Of a stretch of 64,000 nucleotides of DNA, positions 41,298 to 49,423 are shown one piece after another. The position numbers were made by a program, and so were the translations under genes. This DNA is from Tumebacillus flagellatus (lineage in GTDB: Bacteria; Bacillota; Bacilli; Tumebacillales; Tumebacillaceae). Position 1 is the stretch's first letter. The number at the start of each line of letters is the position of its first letter. A model generated the notes under the pieces. The model ran no database searches. It had not been told where the DNA came from and saw only the letters and a program-made list of their open reading frames with translations. The stretch lies in the NCBI RefSeq assembly GCF_000714935.1, contig NZ_JMIR01000037.1, positions 1 to 64,000 of the forward strand, written 5' to 3'.

Positions 41298-43370
41298 TTA
41301 CTCCAGAACCGTTACATGCTCGGGTCCGAAGAGATACTTGGCTTTTTCGACGAGGTCGTCGATGTCTTGCGCGCGCGGTCCGGTCGGAGCAGGCTCAGGC
41401 TCGGAAGCATCCTGCGCCGGGGCGTCCGGTTGTTCTGCCGGAGCTTCGTGCGCAGACGGATGGTCTGCCGCCGCCGCTGCCGGACTCGGACTTGCAACGC
41501 TCGGGCTTGGCGACGGCGCGTCGTTTCGCGGCGGCTCTGCGCTCGGAGCGGAATCGCCGCCGCCCGGCTCCGGAGTGGGAACGGGCACGGGCATGTTCTT
41601 CGCAAAGCGCTCCCATTCGTTCTCCATCACCGCGTACAGCTGTGTCGGCGCGCCGTTCATCAATTGCGTGAAGACCGCGTCGATGATGTCTTTATGAATC
41701 GGCTTCATGATCGTCTCTTTGTGAATCGGCGATTTGAACGCGACGATGATGAACCCGTTGGAAACCGCTACGGGGTTGCCCGCCAAGAGCCAGGCTTGGG
41801 CGGTGATTTTTTGCTTTTTCACTTCATCCAGCACGCGCTGCCAATAGTTTTGGACGTGCGCCAACGCTTCCGGGTTCGGAGCGCCCGCGACTTTGTCCAA
41901 TCCGGCGTTCGCAGAAGGCGCGGACGCTTGGGGAGCCGGACGCGCCGGTTCCGGTGCGGACTGTGCGGGAGCAACCGGGCTCGGAGTTTGTCCGCCGGGC
42001 CTTCCCGTTGGAGCCGAAGCCGGCGCGGGCGCGCTGGAAACGTGCGCGGCTGCCGGAGACGGAGCACTTGCCGTGTTTCGAGCGTTCGCCGGAGCGGGAG
42101 CCTGTGATACGGCGCCGCCGCCCGACGCGACGCGGTGTTCCAGTTCGGCGAGACGGCGCAGGATGTCCTGCGGCACTTGCGCGGGTGCTTGCATCCCGCC
42201 GCCGAAGTTGCCCGGCATCGGAGCGCCGCCGGAGAGCCGCTGCTCCAGCTCTTGAATGCGCTTGAGCAGATCTTCCGGTTGGAAAGACTGGATGTTGCAC
42301 AGGCGCACCATCAGCATCTCCAACAAGAGGCGGCCTTGGGACTGCCACTTGAGTTCGTTTTGCACCTGCGTCATCTGCTCGATCATCTGGATGAGCAGTT
42401 GCGTTTCAAACAGCCCCGCCACTTCGGCAAACTGCCGGTCGTAGTTGGCGCGGTCTTGGATTTCTTCCAGATGCGGCACGGTCTTCATCATCAGCAGATC
42501 GCGGAAGTACGTCACCAAGTCGTGCATCAACTGCACGACGTCTTTGCCGTTGTCGACGAGCGTCCCGATATGCCCGAGCACGGCGGGCGGGTTGCGTTGT
42601 GCCACGGCGCGGGCGATGTCGGCGAGAATCTCCGAGGAGATCGAGCCGACCATCGAGATGATGTCCTCGGCGCGCACCTGGTCGCCGCCAAACGAGATGA
42701 CTTGGTCAAAAATCGAAAGCGCGTCGCGCATCCCGCCCTCGGCTGCGCGCGCGATCAGCCAGAGCGCTTCCTCTTCGACCTGCACGCCTTTTTCCTGCGC
42801 GATGAAGTTCAAGCGGTCGACGATTTGACGCCCCATGATGCGGCGGAAATCGAAGCGCTGGCAGCGCGAGATGATCGTCGCCGGAAGTTTGTGCGGTTCG
42901 GTGGTCGCGAGGATGAACATGACGTGATGGGGCGGCTCTTCCAGCGTTTTGAGCAACGCGTTGAACGCCTCCGTCGTCAGCATGTGCACTTCGTCGACGA
43001 TATAGACCTTGTAGCGCACTTCCGTCGGGGCGAACTTGACTTTGTCGCGCAAGTCGCGGATCTCATCGACGCCGCGGTTGGAAGCGGCGTCGATTTCCAG
43101 CACGTCCATGATCGAGCCCTTGGTGATGCCGATGCAAGCGGGGCATTCGTTGCACGGCTCCTCGGCGGGACCGTGTTCACAGTTGATCGCCTTTGCCAGA
43201 ATCTTCGCAGCCGAGGTCTTCCCCGTGCCGCGCGGTCCGTTGAATAAGTACGCGTGGGCGAAGCGGTTCTGACGCAGCGCGTTTTGCAGCGTCCGCGTCA
43301 CATGCTCCTGCCCCACAATATCTCGAAAAAGTTGGGGTCGCCATTCCCGATACAGCGCAATGTAACCCAT
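41298..43370 (-). CDS. dnaX: DNA polymerase III gamma/tau subunit
   Basis: 690 residues from MGYIALYREWRPQ. Walker A GPRGTGKTSAAK, zinc site CEHGPAEEPCNECPAC, KVYIVDEVHML and LKTLEEPP define the clamp-loader ATPase. After about residue 365 a long Pro/Ala-rich linker (about 400-520) leads to the tau C-terminal domain, followed by a second Pro/Ala/Ser-rich linker and a short conserved tail. GGGAGGGG lies nine bases before the ATG; the longer upstream start lacks a site. Confidence 0.95.
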   Translation of the reverse strand: MGYIALYREWRPQLFRDIVGQEHVTRTLQNALRQNRFAHAYLFNGPRGTGKTSAAKILAKAINCEHGPAEEPCNECPACIGITKGSIMDVLEIDAASNRGVDEIRDLRDKVKFAPTEVRYKVYIVDEVHMLTTEAFNALLKTLEEPPHHVMFILATTEPHKLPATIISRCQRFDFRRIMGRQIVDRLNFIAQEKGVQVEEEALWLIARAAEGGMRDALSIFDQVISFGGDQVRAEDIISMVGSISSEILADIARAVAQRNPPAVLGHIGTLVDNGKDVVQLMHDLVTYFRDLLMMKTVPHLEEIQDRANYDRQFAEVAGLFETQLLIQMIEQMTQVQNELKWQSQGRLLLEMLMVRLCNIQSFQPEDLLKRIQELEQRLSGGAPMPGNFGGGMQAPAQVPQDILRRLAELEHRVASGGGAVSQAPAPANARNTASAPSPAAAHVSSAPAPASAPTGRPGGQTPSPVAPAQSAPEPARPAPQASAPSANAGLDKVAGAPNPEALAHVQNYWQRVLDEVKKQKITAQAWLLAGNPVAVSNGFIIVAFKSPIHKETIMKPIHKDIIDAVFTQLMNGAPTQLYAVMENEWERFAKNMPVPVPTPEPGGGDSAPSAEPPRNDAPSPSPSVASPSPAAAAADHPSAHEAPAEQPDAPAQDASEPEPAPTGPRAQDIDDLVEKAKYLFGPEHVTVLE

Positions 43371-43458
43371 GTCAGCGAACCCCTCCCTTCCATGTCCATA
43401 GATGTTCATTCTACAGAGTAACACAGTTCAGAGGCGAAATCAAAAGCGGAGGGATACG

Positions 43459-43481
43459 AAAAAAGCGGCCCATTAGGCCGC
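43459..43481 (-). terminator. Terminator of the SecB-like cassette
   Basis: GCGGCC (43465-43470) pairs with GGCCGC (43476-43481); the five-base loop contains the stop codon of the nuclease gene. A minus-strand U-tract follows (43464-43459). Confidence 0.85.
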
Positions 43482-44198
43482 AGTTACAGTGCGATTCATG
43501 AGTTCGTAGAGGTTGTCATTTCCATACAAGTGGAACTTGTCCGTTTCCTCCCATAGTTTCTCACTGTCCAAGCAGATCCGAATATAGTCCGCATCTGACA
43601 GGCTTACTAAGAAGATTCCAAAACGAATACCGGTCCCTTTCAGAACGCTGGAAAGAATCCGAAGATATTGGATATCCTTGTTCTGAAAAGACAATGGCAG
43701 ACATTTGATCTCAACAAACTCAGCTATAGGATCGCTGCGCTCCAAAACCCCTACGTCAACTGTTCTCTTTTTCTCCTGTTCGGTCAGATAATATCTGACG
43801 GGGTTTCCATTGACAAGCACTTCACACCCGGTTTCTAACACAACTTCAGATGAATTCCTGAACCTGTGCCGGAAGATGAATTCGACCAACTTTTCTGGAA
43901 TGAGTCCCCGGAGCTTCACAACCTCCTCATCACTTCCACAAAGATCAAAAAAACGAATGAGTAACGCCCGGAATTCATCGATGTCTTGACCACGATCACG
44001 TTTAAAGTTTCTTTCACACCATTCCCGGACTTTTTGCTTACCGTTTGATACGGTCCACCTGCCACTGACCTTCATCAGATTATAGTATCTTGAAACCAAC
44101 TCTCGATTGCGATATAAAAAACAAGCGATATCGGTAGCATAACCTTCTAAATGGGGATACTTTCGATCCAGTGGAATAAAGGAGATACTGCTGGTCAT
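43473..44198 (-). CDS. Putative PD-(D/E)XK nuclease of a SecB-linked cassette
   Basis: 241 residues, no named family recognised. A candidate nuclease core is visible: Glu102/Glu106 in a helix, ETGCEV strand (122-127), Asp148 in RTVDVGVL and Glu163-x-Lys165 in AEFVEIKC, the spacing of PD-(D/E)XK enzymes. The gene is AT-rich and lies two bases after the SecB-like gene. Its stop is inside the terminator loop. It could be a toxin or restriction-type effector; this is inferred from the motif and context only. Confidence 0.6.
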   Translation of the reverse strand: MTSSISFIPLDRKYPHLEGYATDIACFLYRNRELVSRYYNLMKVSGRWTVSNGKQKVREWCERNFKRDRGQDIDEFRALLIRFFDLCGSDEEVVKLRGLIPEKLVEFIFRHRFRNSSEVVLETGCEVLVNGNPVRYYLTEQEKKRTVDVGVLERSDPIAEFVEIKCLPLSFQNKDIQYLRILSSVLKGTGIRFGIFLVSLSDADYIRICLDSEKLWEETDKFHLYGNDNLYELMNRTVTAA

Positions 44199-44200
44199 CT

Positions 44201-44668
44201 TTATTCCTCCGTGAGCAAATCATTATTACGATCTTTCGAATCATGGATGGATTGTAAAATATCCATGGTAGGTAATAAGACGGGTGGCAAAAGCATCTGG
44301 CTTGCAAGAGAACCGATCGTGGTTCTGGCGTAAGACAAAAGTTGGGGGACTACCTGGATCTCGGTGAATTCGTACAAGTCTTCGCGAGATATTTCATTTT
44401 CCGATTCAAAAACACCTCGATGAGTCGTCTCAAACTCATACATATCCATGTCCTCTTGATCACAAAGTTTTACGTGAACACGGAGATATCCGTGACTTTT
44501 CCGATCATCAAGGATTTCAACTTTATAGGACAATGCGCTTTTAAACCTTACCTTCGAATCTAACTCCCCATTGGTAAGTTTCATCGCCTTCACATCAACT
44601 AACACCACATTGGTCATTTGAATGTAGTATTTCGCCAATTGATAAGACTTAAATTCCTTATTCTCCAT
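44201..44668 (-). CDS. SecB-like chaperone
   Basis: 155 residues. The second half has the SecB order: FESENEISREDLYEFTEI, VVPQLLSYARTTIGSLASQ, then LPPVLLPTMDI. Canonical SecB is a proteobacterial export chaperone; in Gram-positives and mobile islands SecB-like proteins act as chaperones in toxin-antitoxin-chaperone systems. The start at 44668 has an AAAGGGTGAATGG stretch upstream. It is the middle gene of an AT-rich three-gene operon between dnaX and the histidine kinase. Confidence 0.75.
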   Translation of the reverse strand: MENKEFKSYQLAKYYIQMTNVVLVDVKAMKLTNGELDSKVRFKSALSYKVEILDDRKSHGYLRVHVKLCDQEDMDMYEFETTHRGVFESENEISREDLYEFTEIQVVPQLLSYARTTIGSLASQMLLPPVLLPTMDILQSIHDSKDRNNDLLTEE

Positions 44669-44693
44669 CTTCCATTCACCCTTTCTATTTACA

Positions 44694-45275
44694 TCAAGCA
44701 CATAAGGAAGCCCGCTGGTCATCAGCGGGCATTGTGGTAGGCGACATCCAATCACTAGTCATCGACATATAGGGTTGAAATTCATGAGTCATCGAAACTT
44801 GAGGTGGGAGTGTCCACTCGAAGGTTCCTTGCAGCACGTGAGGGACGACTTCTTGCAACTTCTCAACTGTGACAGAGACTTGTGAAAGCGTTCTGTACAA
44901 CTCAGAGATTGAATCAACCATCGAATGTACGAAAAGTGCTTCCTCTCCCTCATCAAGCAGGGTTTGCAACGTATAGAGCTCAGAGTCCAGAAAATCTAAC
45001 GTTTTGTCCGAGTTGGAGACTTGAAGAGAGGCAATTCGGTTCATTTTTTCCGCTCCGAATTCGTCGAGCCATCTCCAGAAATGTTTGTAGTCACCCTCAA
45101 TCGAAAGACCCTCCTGCAAAACTTCCTCAAACGATTGACGACCAAAAACGGAAACCCCCATGATGTCCTCGATGGCCTTGAAGTAGCACAAAAAAATATC
45201 AGTGAGGATCTTATCCGATTCACTCGTCATTTTTCTGTCTACACCAATCAGACTCCATACATCTTGAACCATCAT
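44694..45275 (-). CDS. Unknown protein heading the SecB-like cassette
   Basis: 193 residues, no family recognised. Residues 1-150 are mainly helical and acidic. The last ~40 residues (WTLPPQVSMTHEFQPYMSM and on) are rich in Met, Pro, Ser and aromatics and look disordered. Such a tail could be the region recognised by the SecB-like chaperone, as chaperone-addiction segments are in antitoxins; this is a hypothesis. AGAGGTGG precedes the ATG pair at 45275/45272. A GCCCGCTG/CAGCGGGC hairpin (44711-44731) lies in its 3' end. Confidence 0.55.
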   Translation of the reverse strand: MMVQDVWSLIGVDRKMTSESDKILTDIFLCYFKAIEDIMGVSVFGRQSFEEVLQEGLSIEGDYKHFWRWLDEFGAEKMNRIASLQVSNSDKTLDFLDSELYTLQTLLDEGEEALFVHSMVDSISELYRTLSQVSVTVEKLQEVVPHVLQGTFEWTLPPQVSMTHEFQPYMSMTSDWMSPTTMPADDQRASLCA

Positions 45276-45326
45276 GAGCCACCTCTTTCATCGCTGAATT
45301 CATAGAAATAATTACCATGTTACCTA

Positions 45327-45355
45327 ATAATAAACTATCATATTCAGCTTATCAA
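45327..45355 (-). promoter_or_regulatory. Promoter of the SecB-like cassette
   Basis: On the minus strand TTGATA (45355-45350), a 17-base spacer and TATTAT (45332-45327), 50 bases before the first gene. The whole 45276-45516 gap is very AT-rich and holds no gene. Confidence 0.65.
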
Positions 45356-45516
45356 AATCAATAGTTTTGACCAAAGTTTCGACAAAAATTGCATTATTCC
45401 TCTTGTCTCTCCTTTATCATATGGTTGAATTCCTGCTTATATTACAACCCGATTTCTGTCATACCATAACAAGTAATTAGTATATACTTTTTGGGGATGA
45501 ACTAATCAACCCATTG

Positions 45517-46632
45517 TCATGGTTGATTCCGCTCCACCAACCCCGGCAGCAGCACCGATACCGTCGTGCCAAACCCTTTGGACGTCACTTGAATCTTGCC
45601 GCCGAGGTCGTTGACGAGGCGTTGGCAGATCGGCAGCCCCAAGCCCGTCCCCGTCTCCTTGGTGGTGAAGAACGTGTCAAAGATCCGATCCAACATATAA
45701 TGCGGAATCCCCGGCCCCGTGTCGCGGATGTCAACGCGCACCAGACCCTCGCGCTCTTGGTACGAACTCTCGATCTTCAACTTCCCGCCGTCCGTCTCCG
45801 CCATCGCTTCAATGGCGTTCTTGACCAAATTCCACAACACCTGCTTCAACATCTCCCGGTCCGCATACACCGCCGGCACCGGCTGCAAATCGAGCGCAAA
45901 CTCGATGTTGTGCAAAATCGACTCGCTGGAGATCAGCGGCGCAATCACCGTGATCAACTCCTCCATCTCCAGCGCTTCCATCTTCAACTCCCGCGGCTTC
46001 GAGAGCAACAGCAACTCGCCCACCAACCCGTTGATCCGCTCAATCTCCGAGAGCATCACCGTCGTGTAGCTGTGCTCCTTGCCCATCCCGTTTCTCTCCA
46101 ACTCATGCCGCATCATCTGCAAGAACCCTTTGATCGACGTCAGAGGATTGCGAATCTCGTGCGCCACCCCCGCGGCGATCTTCCCCACCGTCGCGAGCTT
46201 CTCATGGTGCTGCACCTGCCGCTCCAGCGACACCAAATTCCCAATCTCCTTCAAAAAAACGACCAGCCCCGCCGTCTCACCCTCGCGACCGCGCAAAAAA
46301 TAACTGTCCGCCAGCACCGTCCGCTCCTTGCCGGAACGCAGCACCCGCACCACATGATTGCGCAAACACTTGCGCTCGCGAACCATCTCTTGCAACCATT
46401 CATACTCCGGCGTCACCGGCAACACAAACGATTCCAATTCGCAAGGCAGCACCACCTCGGCACTCTCCCCTGCCAGCAACTCGCACGCGGCCGCGTTCGC
46501 CGCCAACACCGTATACTCAAAATCAAGCGCGACCATTCCGTCCCGGTACGCTTCGATCTGCAACCCTTCCACCTGCAATCCCTCAATGGGTACTCCCTGT
46601 TCGCCCGATGCAGAGGACTGTCTCGTCATCAC
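45517..46632 (-). CDS. PAS-domain sensor histidine kinase (sporulation/NtrB type)
   Basis: 371 residues, no membrane helix. A PAS-like domain (about 22-135) is followed by HisKA with His158 (VAHEIRNPLTSIKGF) and HATPase_c with NLVKNAIEAM, DTGPGIP and TGTGLGLPIC. This compact soluble layout resembles KinA/KinE-type phosphorelay kinases and NtrB. There is no adjacent response regulator, consistent with an orphan kinase feeding Spo0F or similar. The start is GTG 46632 or ATG 46629, both after GGGGG. Confidence 0.85.
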   Translation of the reverse strand: MMTRQSSASGEQGVPIEGLQVEGLQIEAYRDGMVALDFEYTVLAANAAACELLAGESAEVVLPCELESFVLPVTPEYEWLQEMVRERKCLRNHVVRVLRSGKERTVLADSYFLRGREGETAGLVVFLKEIGNLVSLERQVQHHEKLATVGKIAAGVAHEIRNPLTSIKGFLQMMRHELERNGMGKEHSYTTVMLSEIERINGLVGELLLLSKPRELKMEALEMEELITVIAPLISSESILHNIEFALDLQPVPAVYADREMLKQVLWNLVKNAIEAMAETDGGKLKIESSYQEREGLVRVDIRDTGPGIPHYMLDRIFDTFFTTKETGTGLGLPICQRLVNDLGGKIQVTSKGFGTTVSVLLPGLVERNQP

Positions 46633-46723
46633 GCGCCAACCCCCTTCCCGTCATCTCTTACTGGGAAAGTTCTGCTAGCTTCCTGTCGAATCCTTCGGTG
46701 AACGATGTCTCTTCCTGTCGAAC

Positions 46724-46769
46724 ACAAAAACAAAAAAAACAGACCCGTGCGGACAAGGCACAGGTCTGT
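46724..46769 (-). terminator. Terminator of the SRP RNA gene
   Basis: ACAGACC (46739-46745) pairs with GGTCTGT (46763-46769), followed on the minus strand by a U-rich tract (46738-46724). Confidence 0.8.
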
Positions 46770-46794
46770 TCTCCCTACTTCGGTATAAACTTGT

Positions 46795-47055
46795 AGCCGT
46801 GCATCCGGCTTCGAAACCCCTTGAGAAGCCGAGAGGAGGAGTTAGCTCAGACCAGGCCGCCCTGCGGCACACGCAACGATTCCCTTAGTGCTGCTTCCTT
46901 CCGGACCTGACACGGTTCAGGAGGCTGCGTTGCGCAGGACCCAATCCTCAACACCACTTTCTCATCTGCAAACTTCCCACGGAAGTCCCTCAGCCGAACT
47001 TCGACCCCGCTATAGCGGATTCGCGGGTTACAAGGCGCCGCTACTGCCCCGTCTA
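46795..47055 (-). ncRNA. scr: Signal recognition particle RNA, Bacillus long type (scr)
   Basis: The minus strand carries the invariant SRP helix 8 core GTCAGGTCCGGAAGGAAGCA near 46886-46913. The Alu-side sequence TGTAACCCGCGAATCCGCTA is close to the 5' end, as in B. subtilis scRNA (about 270 nt). GGCCTGGTCTGAGCTAACTC also matches the B. subtilis 3' half. Ends are approximate. It assembles with Ffh for membrane targeting. Its position between tadA and dnaX is conserved. Confidence 0.92.
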
Positions 47056-47073
47056 GCACGACAAACTTTCTCT

Positions 47074-47165
47074 TGGCGGAGAGAAAGGGATTCGAACCCT
47101 TGAGACGGTTTCCCGCCTACACGATTTCCAATCGTGCTCCTTCGACCAAACTCGGACATCTCTCC
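47074..47165 (-). tRNA. tRNA-Ser(GGA)
   Basis: A 92-base class II tRNA with an encoded CCA end. The anticodon arm CACGATTGGAAATCGTG shows anticodon GGA; it has the long variable arm of serine tRNAs and a T loop GGTTCGAATCC. Confidence 0.95.
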
Positions 47166-47176
47166 AAAATAAAAAA

Positions 47177-47267
47177 TGGCGGAGAGAGTGGGATTCGAAC
47201 CCACGGGACCCGTGAAAGGCCCACTCGCTTTCGAGGCGAGCTCTTTCGACCACTCAGACATCTCTCC
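47177..47267 (-). tRNA. tRNA-Ser(CGA)
   Basis: A 91-base class II tRNA with encoded CCA. The anticodon arm CTCGCCTCGAAAGCGAG shows anticodon CGA. It shares its acceptor stem with the neighbouring serine tRNA. Confidence 0.95.
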
Positions 47268-47291
47268 GTGACGTATGAACTTCGAAAAAAC

Positions 47292-47756
47292 TTACTTGCG
47301 CCGGAGCCTGCGGAAAAAGTCCTTCAGCATCGCGCCGCACTCTTCAGCCAACACACCGCGAATCACTTGCGGCCGATGGTTCCAATCGTCCGTCTCCACG
47401 AAGTTCACTTTCGATCCGACAGCCCCGCCCTTGGGGTCCATCGCACCGATGATCACCTCGTCCACTCGGGAAAGCAAAACGGTTCCCGCGCACATCGGAC
47501 ACGGTTCTAATGTAACATAAAGCTGACATCCTGTCAACCTCCAGCCTCCCGTGACGCGGGCGGCTTCCCGGATGGCGATCAGTTCGGCGTGCGCCGTCGG
47601 GTCTTTCCACATCTCGCGCATGTTGTGCCCGCGGGCGATGATTTCGCCTCCGCGCACGACGACCGCGCCGATCGGAACTTCGCCGTAACTCCCTGCGATT
47701 TCCGCTTCCCGCATCGCCTCGCGCATGTAGAATTCATGATCCCGCTCGACTTCCAC
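47292..47756 (-). CDS. tadA: tRNA adenosine(34) deaminase TadA
   Basis: 154 residues from GTG 47756, chosen for GGAGGAG five bases upstream. Zinc and catalytic motif HAELIAIREA and PCPMCAG are complete; the enzyme converts A34 to inosine in tRNA-Arg(ACG). Clustered with tRNA genes and upstream of scr and dnaX, as in B. subtilis (yaaJ). Confidence 0.95.
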   Translation of the reverse strand: MEVERDHEFYMREAMREAEIAGSYGEVPIGAVVVRGGEIIARGHNMREMWKDPTAHAELIAIREAARVTGGWRLTGCQLYVTLEPCPMCAGTVLLSRVDEVIIGAMDPKGGAVGSKVNFVETDDWNHRPQVIRGVLAEECGAMLKDFFRRLRRK

Positions 47757-47811
47757 GAAAGCTCCTCCATCCGTTGGTGATCCTCTGGTTGATTGGTGAT
47801 ACTTAATAGTA

Positions 47812-47890
47812 TGGCGCACCCGGAGGGATTCGAACCCCCCCAAGACGTCGTTTAGGAAACGACCGCTCTATCCACCTGAGCTACGGGTGC
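47812..47890 (-). tRNA. tRNA-Arg(CCT)
   Basis: A 79-base tRNA with encoded CCA; the anticodon arm CGTTTCCTAAACG shows anticodon CCT, reading AGG. Confidence 0.93.
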
Positions 47891-47926
47891 AAAAAGAACT
47901 CCATACGCAAAACCGCGATGGAGTTC
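47891..47926 (-). terminator. Terminator between tRNA-Ser(GCT) and tRNA-Arg
   Basis: GAACTCCAT (47896-47904) pairs with ATGGAGTTC (47918-47926), with a five-base minus-strand U-tract. It ends the tRNA-Ser(GCT) transcript. Confidence 0.7.
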
Positions 47927-47932
47927 CAACAT

Positions 47933-48023
47933 TGGCGGAGGGGGAGGGATTCGAACCCTCGATACTGTTTCCAGTATACTCCCTTAGCAGGGGAGCGCCT
48001 TCGGCCAACTCGGCCACCACTCC
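47933..48023 (-). tRNA. tRNA-Ser(GCT)
   Basis: A 91-base class II tRNA with encoded CCA; the anticodon arm CTCCCCTGCTAAGGGAG shows anticodon GCT. Third serine tRNA in one kilobase. Confidence 0.95.
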
Positions 48024-48049
48024 AGAACGATTCTTAGTGTACAACAAAA

Positions 48050-48073
48050 GCCGCTCCTTTCGCAAGAGGCGGC
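48050..48073 (-). terminator. Terminator after the small membrane protein gene
   Basis: GCCGCTCCT (48050-48058) pairs with AGAGGCGGC (48065-48073), followed by TTTTGTTG on the minus strand. Confidence 0.65.
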
Positions 48074-48098
48074 ATTTGTAAGATCCGGGACTTCTTAA

Positions 48099-48353
48099 CT
48101 ATCGGCGTCCCCGGATGCGATTGACCGCGTAAAACGTCATAAACAGCGTGTACGCCCACGTGAGGATGAAGATGATCCAGACCAAGAATCGCGGCGCCAC
48201 CGGCGAGATGTACAAAAGGCCCGTGAAGAAAAACATCGCGATGGTGATAAAAATCGCCCGGCCAAACGCGGCGCGGTGAAACGCCATATACTGAATGACC
48301 ACACAGATCACGAATACGATCACGCCTGCGGAAAAAAGAGCACTTGGACTCAT
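48099..48353 (-). CDS. Small membrane protein, unknown
   Basis: 84 residues with three hydrophobic segments (about 4-22, 31-47, 51-73) and a basic end RIRGRR. The start at 48353 follows AGGAGGGG. No family recognised. It is the last host-like gene before the prophage side. Confidence 0.65.
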   Translation of the reverse strand: MSPSALFSAGVIVFVICVVIQYMAFHRAAFGRAIFITIAMFFFTGLLYISPVAPRFLVWIIFILTWAYTLFMTFYAVNRIRGRR

Positions 48354-48741
48354 GTAATAATTCCCCTCCTGCCTTACAATTCTACTCGACACTCATTATA
48401 CAACAGAGTCAGTGCTAATGTTAGAACAGATTCCAATGTGTTCCGCTCACTTCCAGTAGTGCGGTTTGCAGTGTTGTTGTTGCACGATTTTTTCCCGTGT
48501 TTTCCACCCGTTTCTATCCGTGCGTTAGAATTAATGTTAGAAATGATAGAAGCTCGTCTGATTGGTACGGGCTTACAGACCATCCGTAATCGGGTGGTCT
48601 TTGTCATGTCCATTCGTGTTTCAACATATAGTGTATTGCATGTGATCACGTCACGGCCGACGACACACATAGCACCACGAACCTGCGGAGCGCGCCCGCG
48701 AGCTTTGGTATGCGCAGAACATCAGATGACTAAAGCTGTGC
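48354..48741. other. No gene seen; possible host-prophage border
   Basis: No convincing reading frame. GACCATCC and GGGTGGTC near 48578-48599 form a terminator-like hairpin. Composition changes from host-like to AT-richer. An attachment site could lie here, but its partner would be outside the window. Confidence 0.35.
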
Positions 48742-48915
48742 TTGGTGGGGGCGCTCACCGGGCTGTTCGTGGACCGCATATTTAAAACTGGACGGCTGCA
48801 AGACCAGATCAGAGACACAGCCTATTCTCACTTGAAAGGGCCGGGGGTGGACGCCCGCGCCGGTGTTACCGCGAGATCACGTCAAGACAGCTACGCCCCA
48901 GTTGGGGGCTCTTGA
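48742..48915 (+). CDS. Possible small plus-strand protein or relic
   Basis: 57 residues from a TTG codon: LVGALTGLFVDRIFKTGRLQ, then DQIRDTAYSHLKGPGVDARA and a polar end. One hydrophobic segment. No ribosome site is visible, so it may be the end of a damaged gene; a terminator follows at 48941-48967. Confidence 0.25.
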   Translation: MVGALTGLFVDRIFKTGRLQDQIRDTAYSHLKGPGVDARAGVTARSRQDSYAPVGGS

Positions 48916-48940
48916 AAAATACAACTTCATATTTCTAACG

Positions 48941-48975
48941 AACCCCTTTCATTTTGTGGAAGGGGTTGTTTGTGT
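48941..48975 (+). terminator. Terminator on the plus strand
   Basis: AACCCCTT (48941-48948) pairs with AAGGGGTT (48960-48967), followed by GTTTGTGTT. Confidence 0.65.
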
Positions 48976-49048
48976 TAGGGAGGTCTTCCGCTACTTTTTG
49001 TTGAAATAAAACACGAACTAATAATTATTTTCAAGGAGTGAGATCAAA

Positions 49049-49360
49049 TTGCGTTACGAAAATCAAATTGCTAGTTGGTGTAAGAAATGTGGTTGGTGGG
49101 GTCTTGTTGGGGCAATTGTAGCGGGGTTGATTTATGCTTGGCCAAGCGACGGAGTCAAAGTTTCGGCCGGTTACATTTCGAACACTATCGGTCAGCACGG
49201 ATTTCTATGGGTTTCATTCCTCGAATTCATTGGTTCCGGCTGGATGGGGTGTCTGTTCTTTCTAGCCCTTGGCGAGATCATCGATCAACTCGCTGAACTG
49301 AACTGGCGTTGGCATGAGCGAGAGCGCCGCGAACATCTGGAACGTCAAAAAGCAAGCTAA
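49049..49360 (+). CDS. Small membrane protein, possible prophage moron gene
   Basis: 103 residues from TTG 49049, with AAGGAG ten bases upstream and a plausible promoter (TTGAAA, 17 bases, ATTATT) ahead. Two hydrophobic segments (about 17-30 and 50-77) and a charged C-terminal helix ELNWRWHERERREHLERQ. It runs opposite to the prophage late genes with its own promoter and terminator, as accessory phage genes often do. Function unknown. Confidence 0.6.
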   Translation: MRYENQIASWCKKCGWWGLVGAIVAGLIYAWPSDGVKVSAGYISNTIGQHGFLWVSFLEFIGSGWMGCLFFLALGEIIDQLAELNWRWHERERREHLERQKAS

Positions 49361-49397
49361 AAAAAGCCCGCCCCCTTTAAATAGGAGGCGGGCTTTG
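49361..49397. terminator. Bidirectional terminator at the end of the prophage late operon
   Basis: AAAAAGCCCGCC (49361-49372) pairs with GGCGGGCTTT (49387-49396). Confidence 0.87.
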
Positions 49398-49423
49398 AAA
49401 TTCCCAACGCTTGCGAATTTTGA

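Noticed and set aside
41800-41830. Slippery A-rich site in dnaX that could make a gamma form
   Set aside because: The AAAAAGCAAAAAATC stretch lies near the tau C-terminal domain, not at the usual gamma position, and no downstream pseudoknot is evident.
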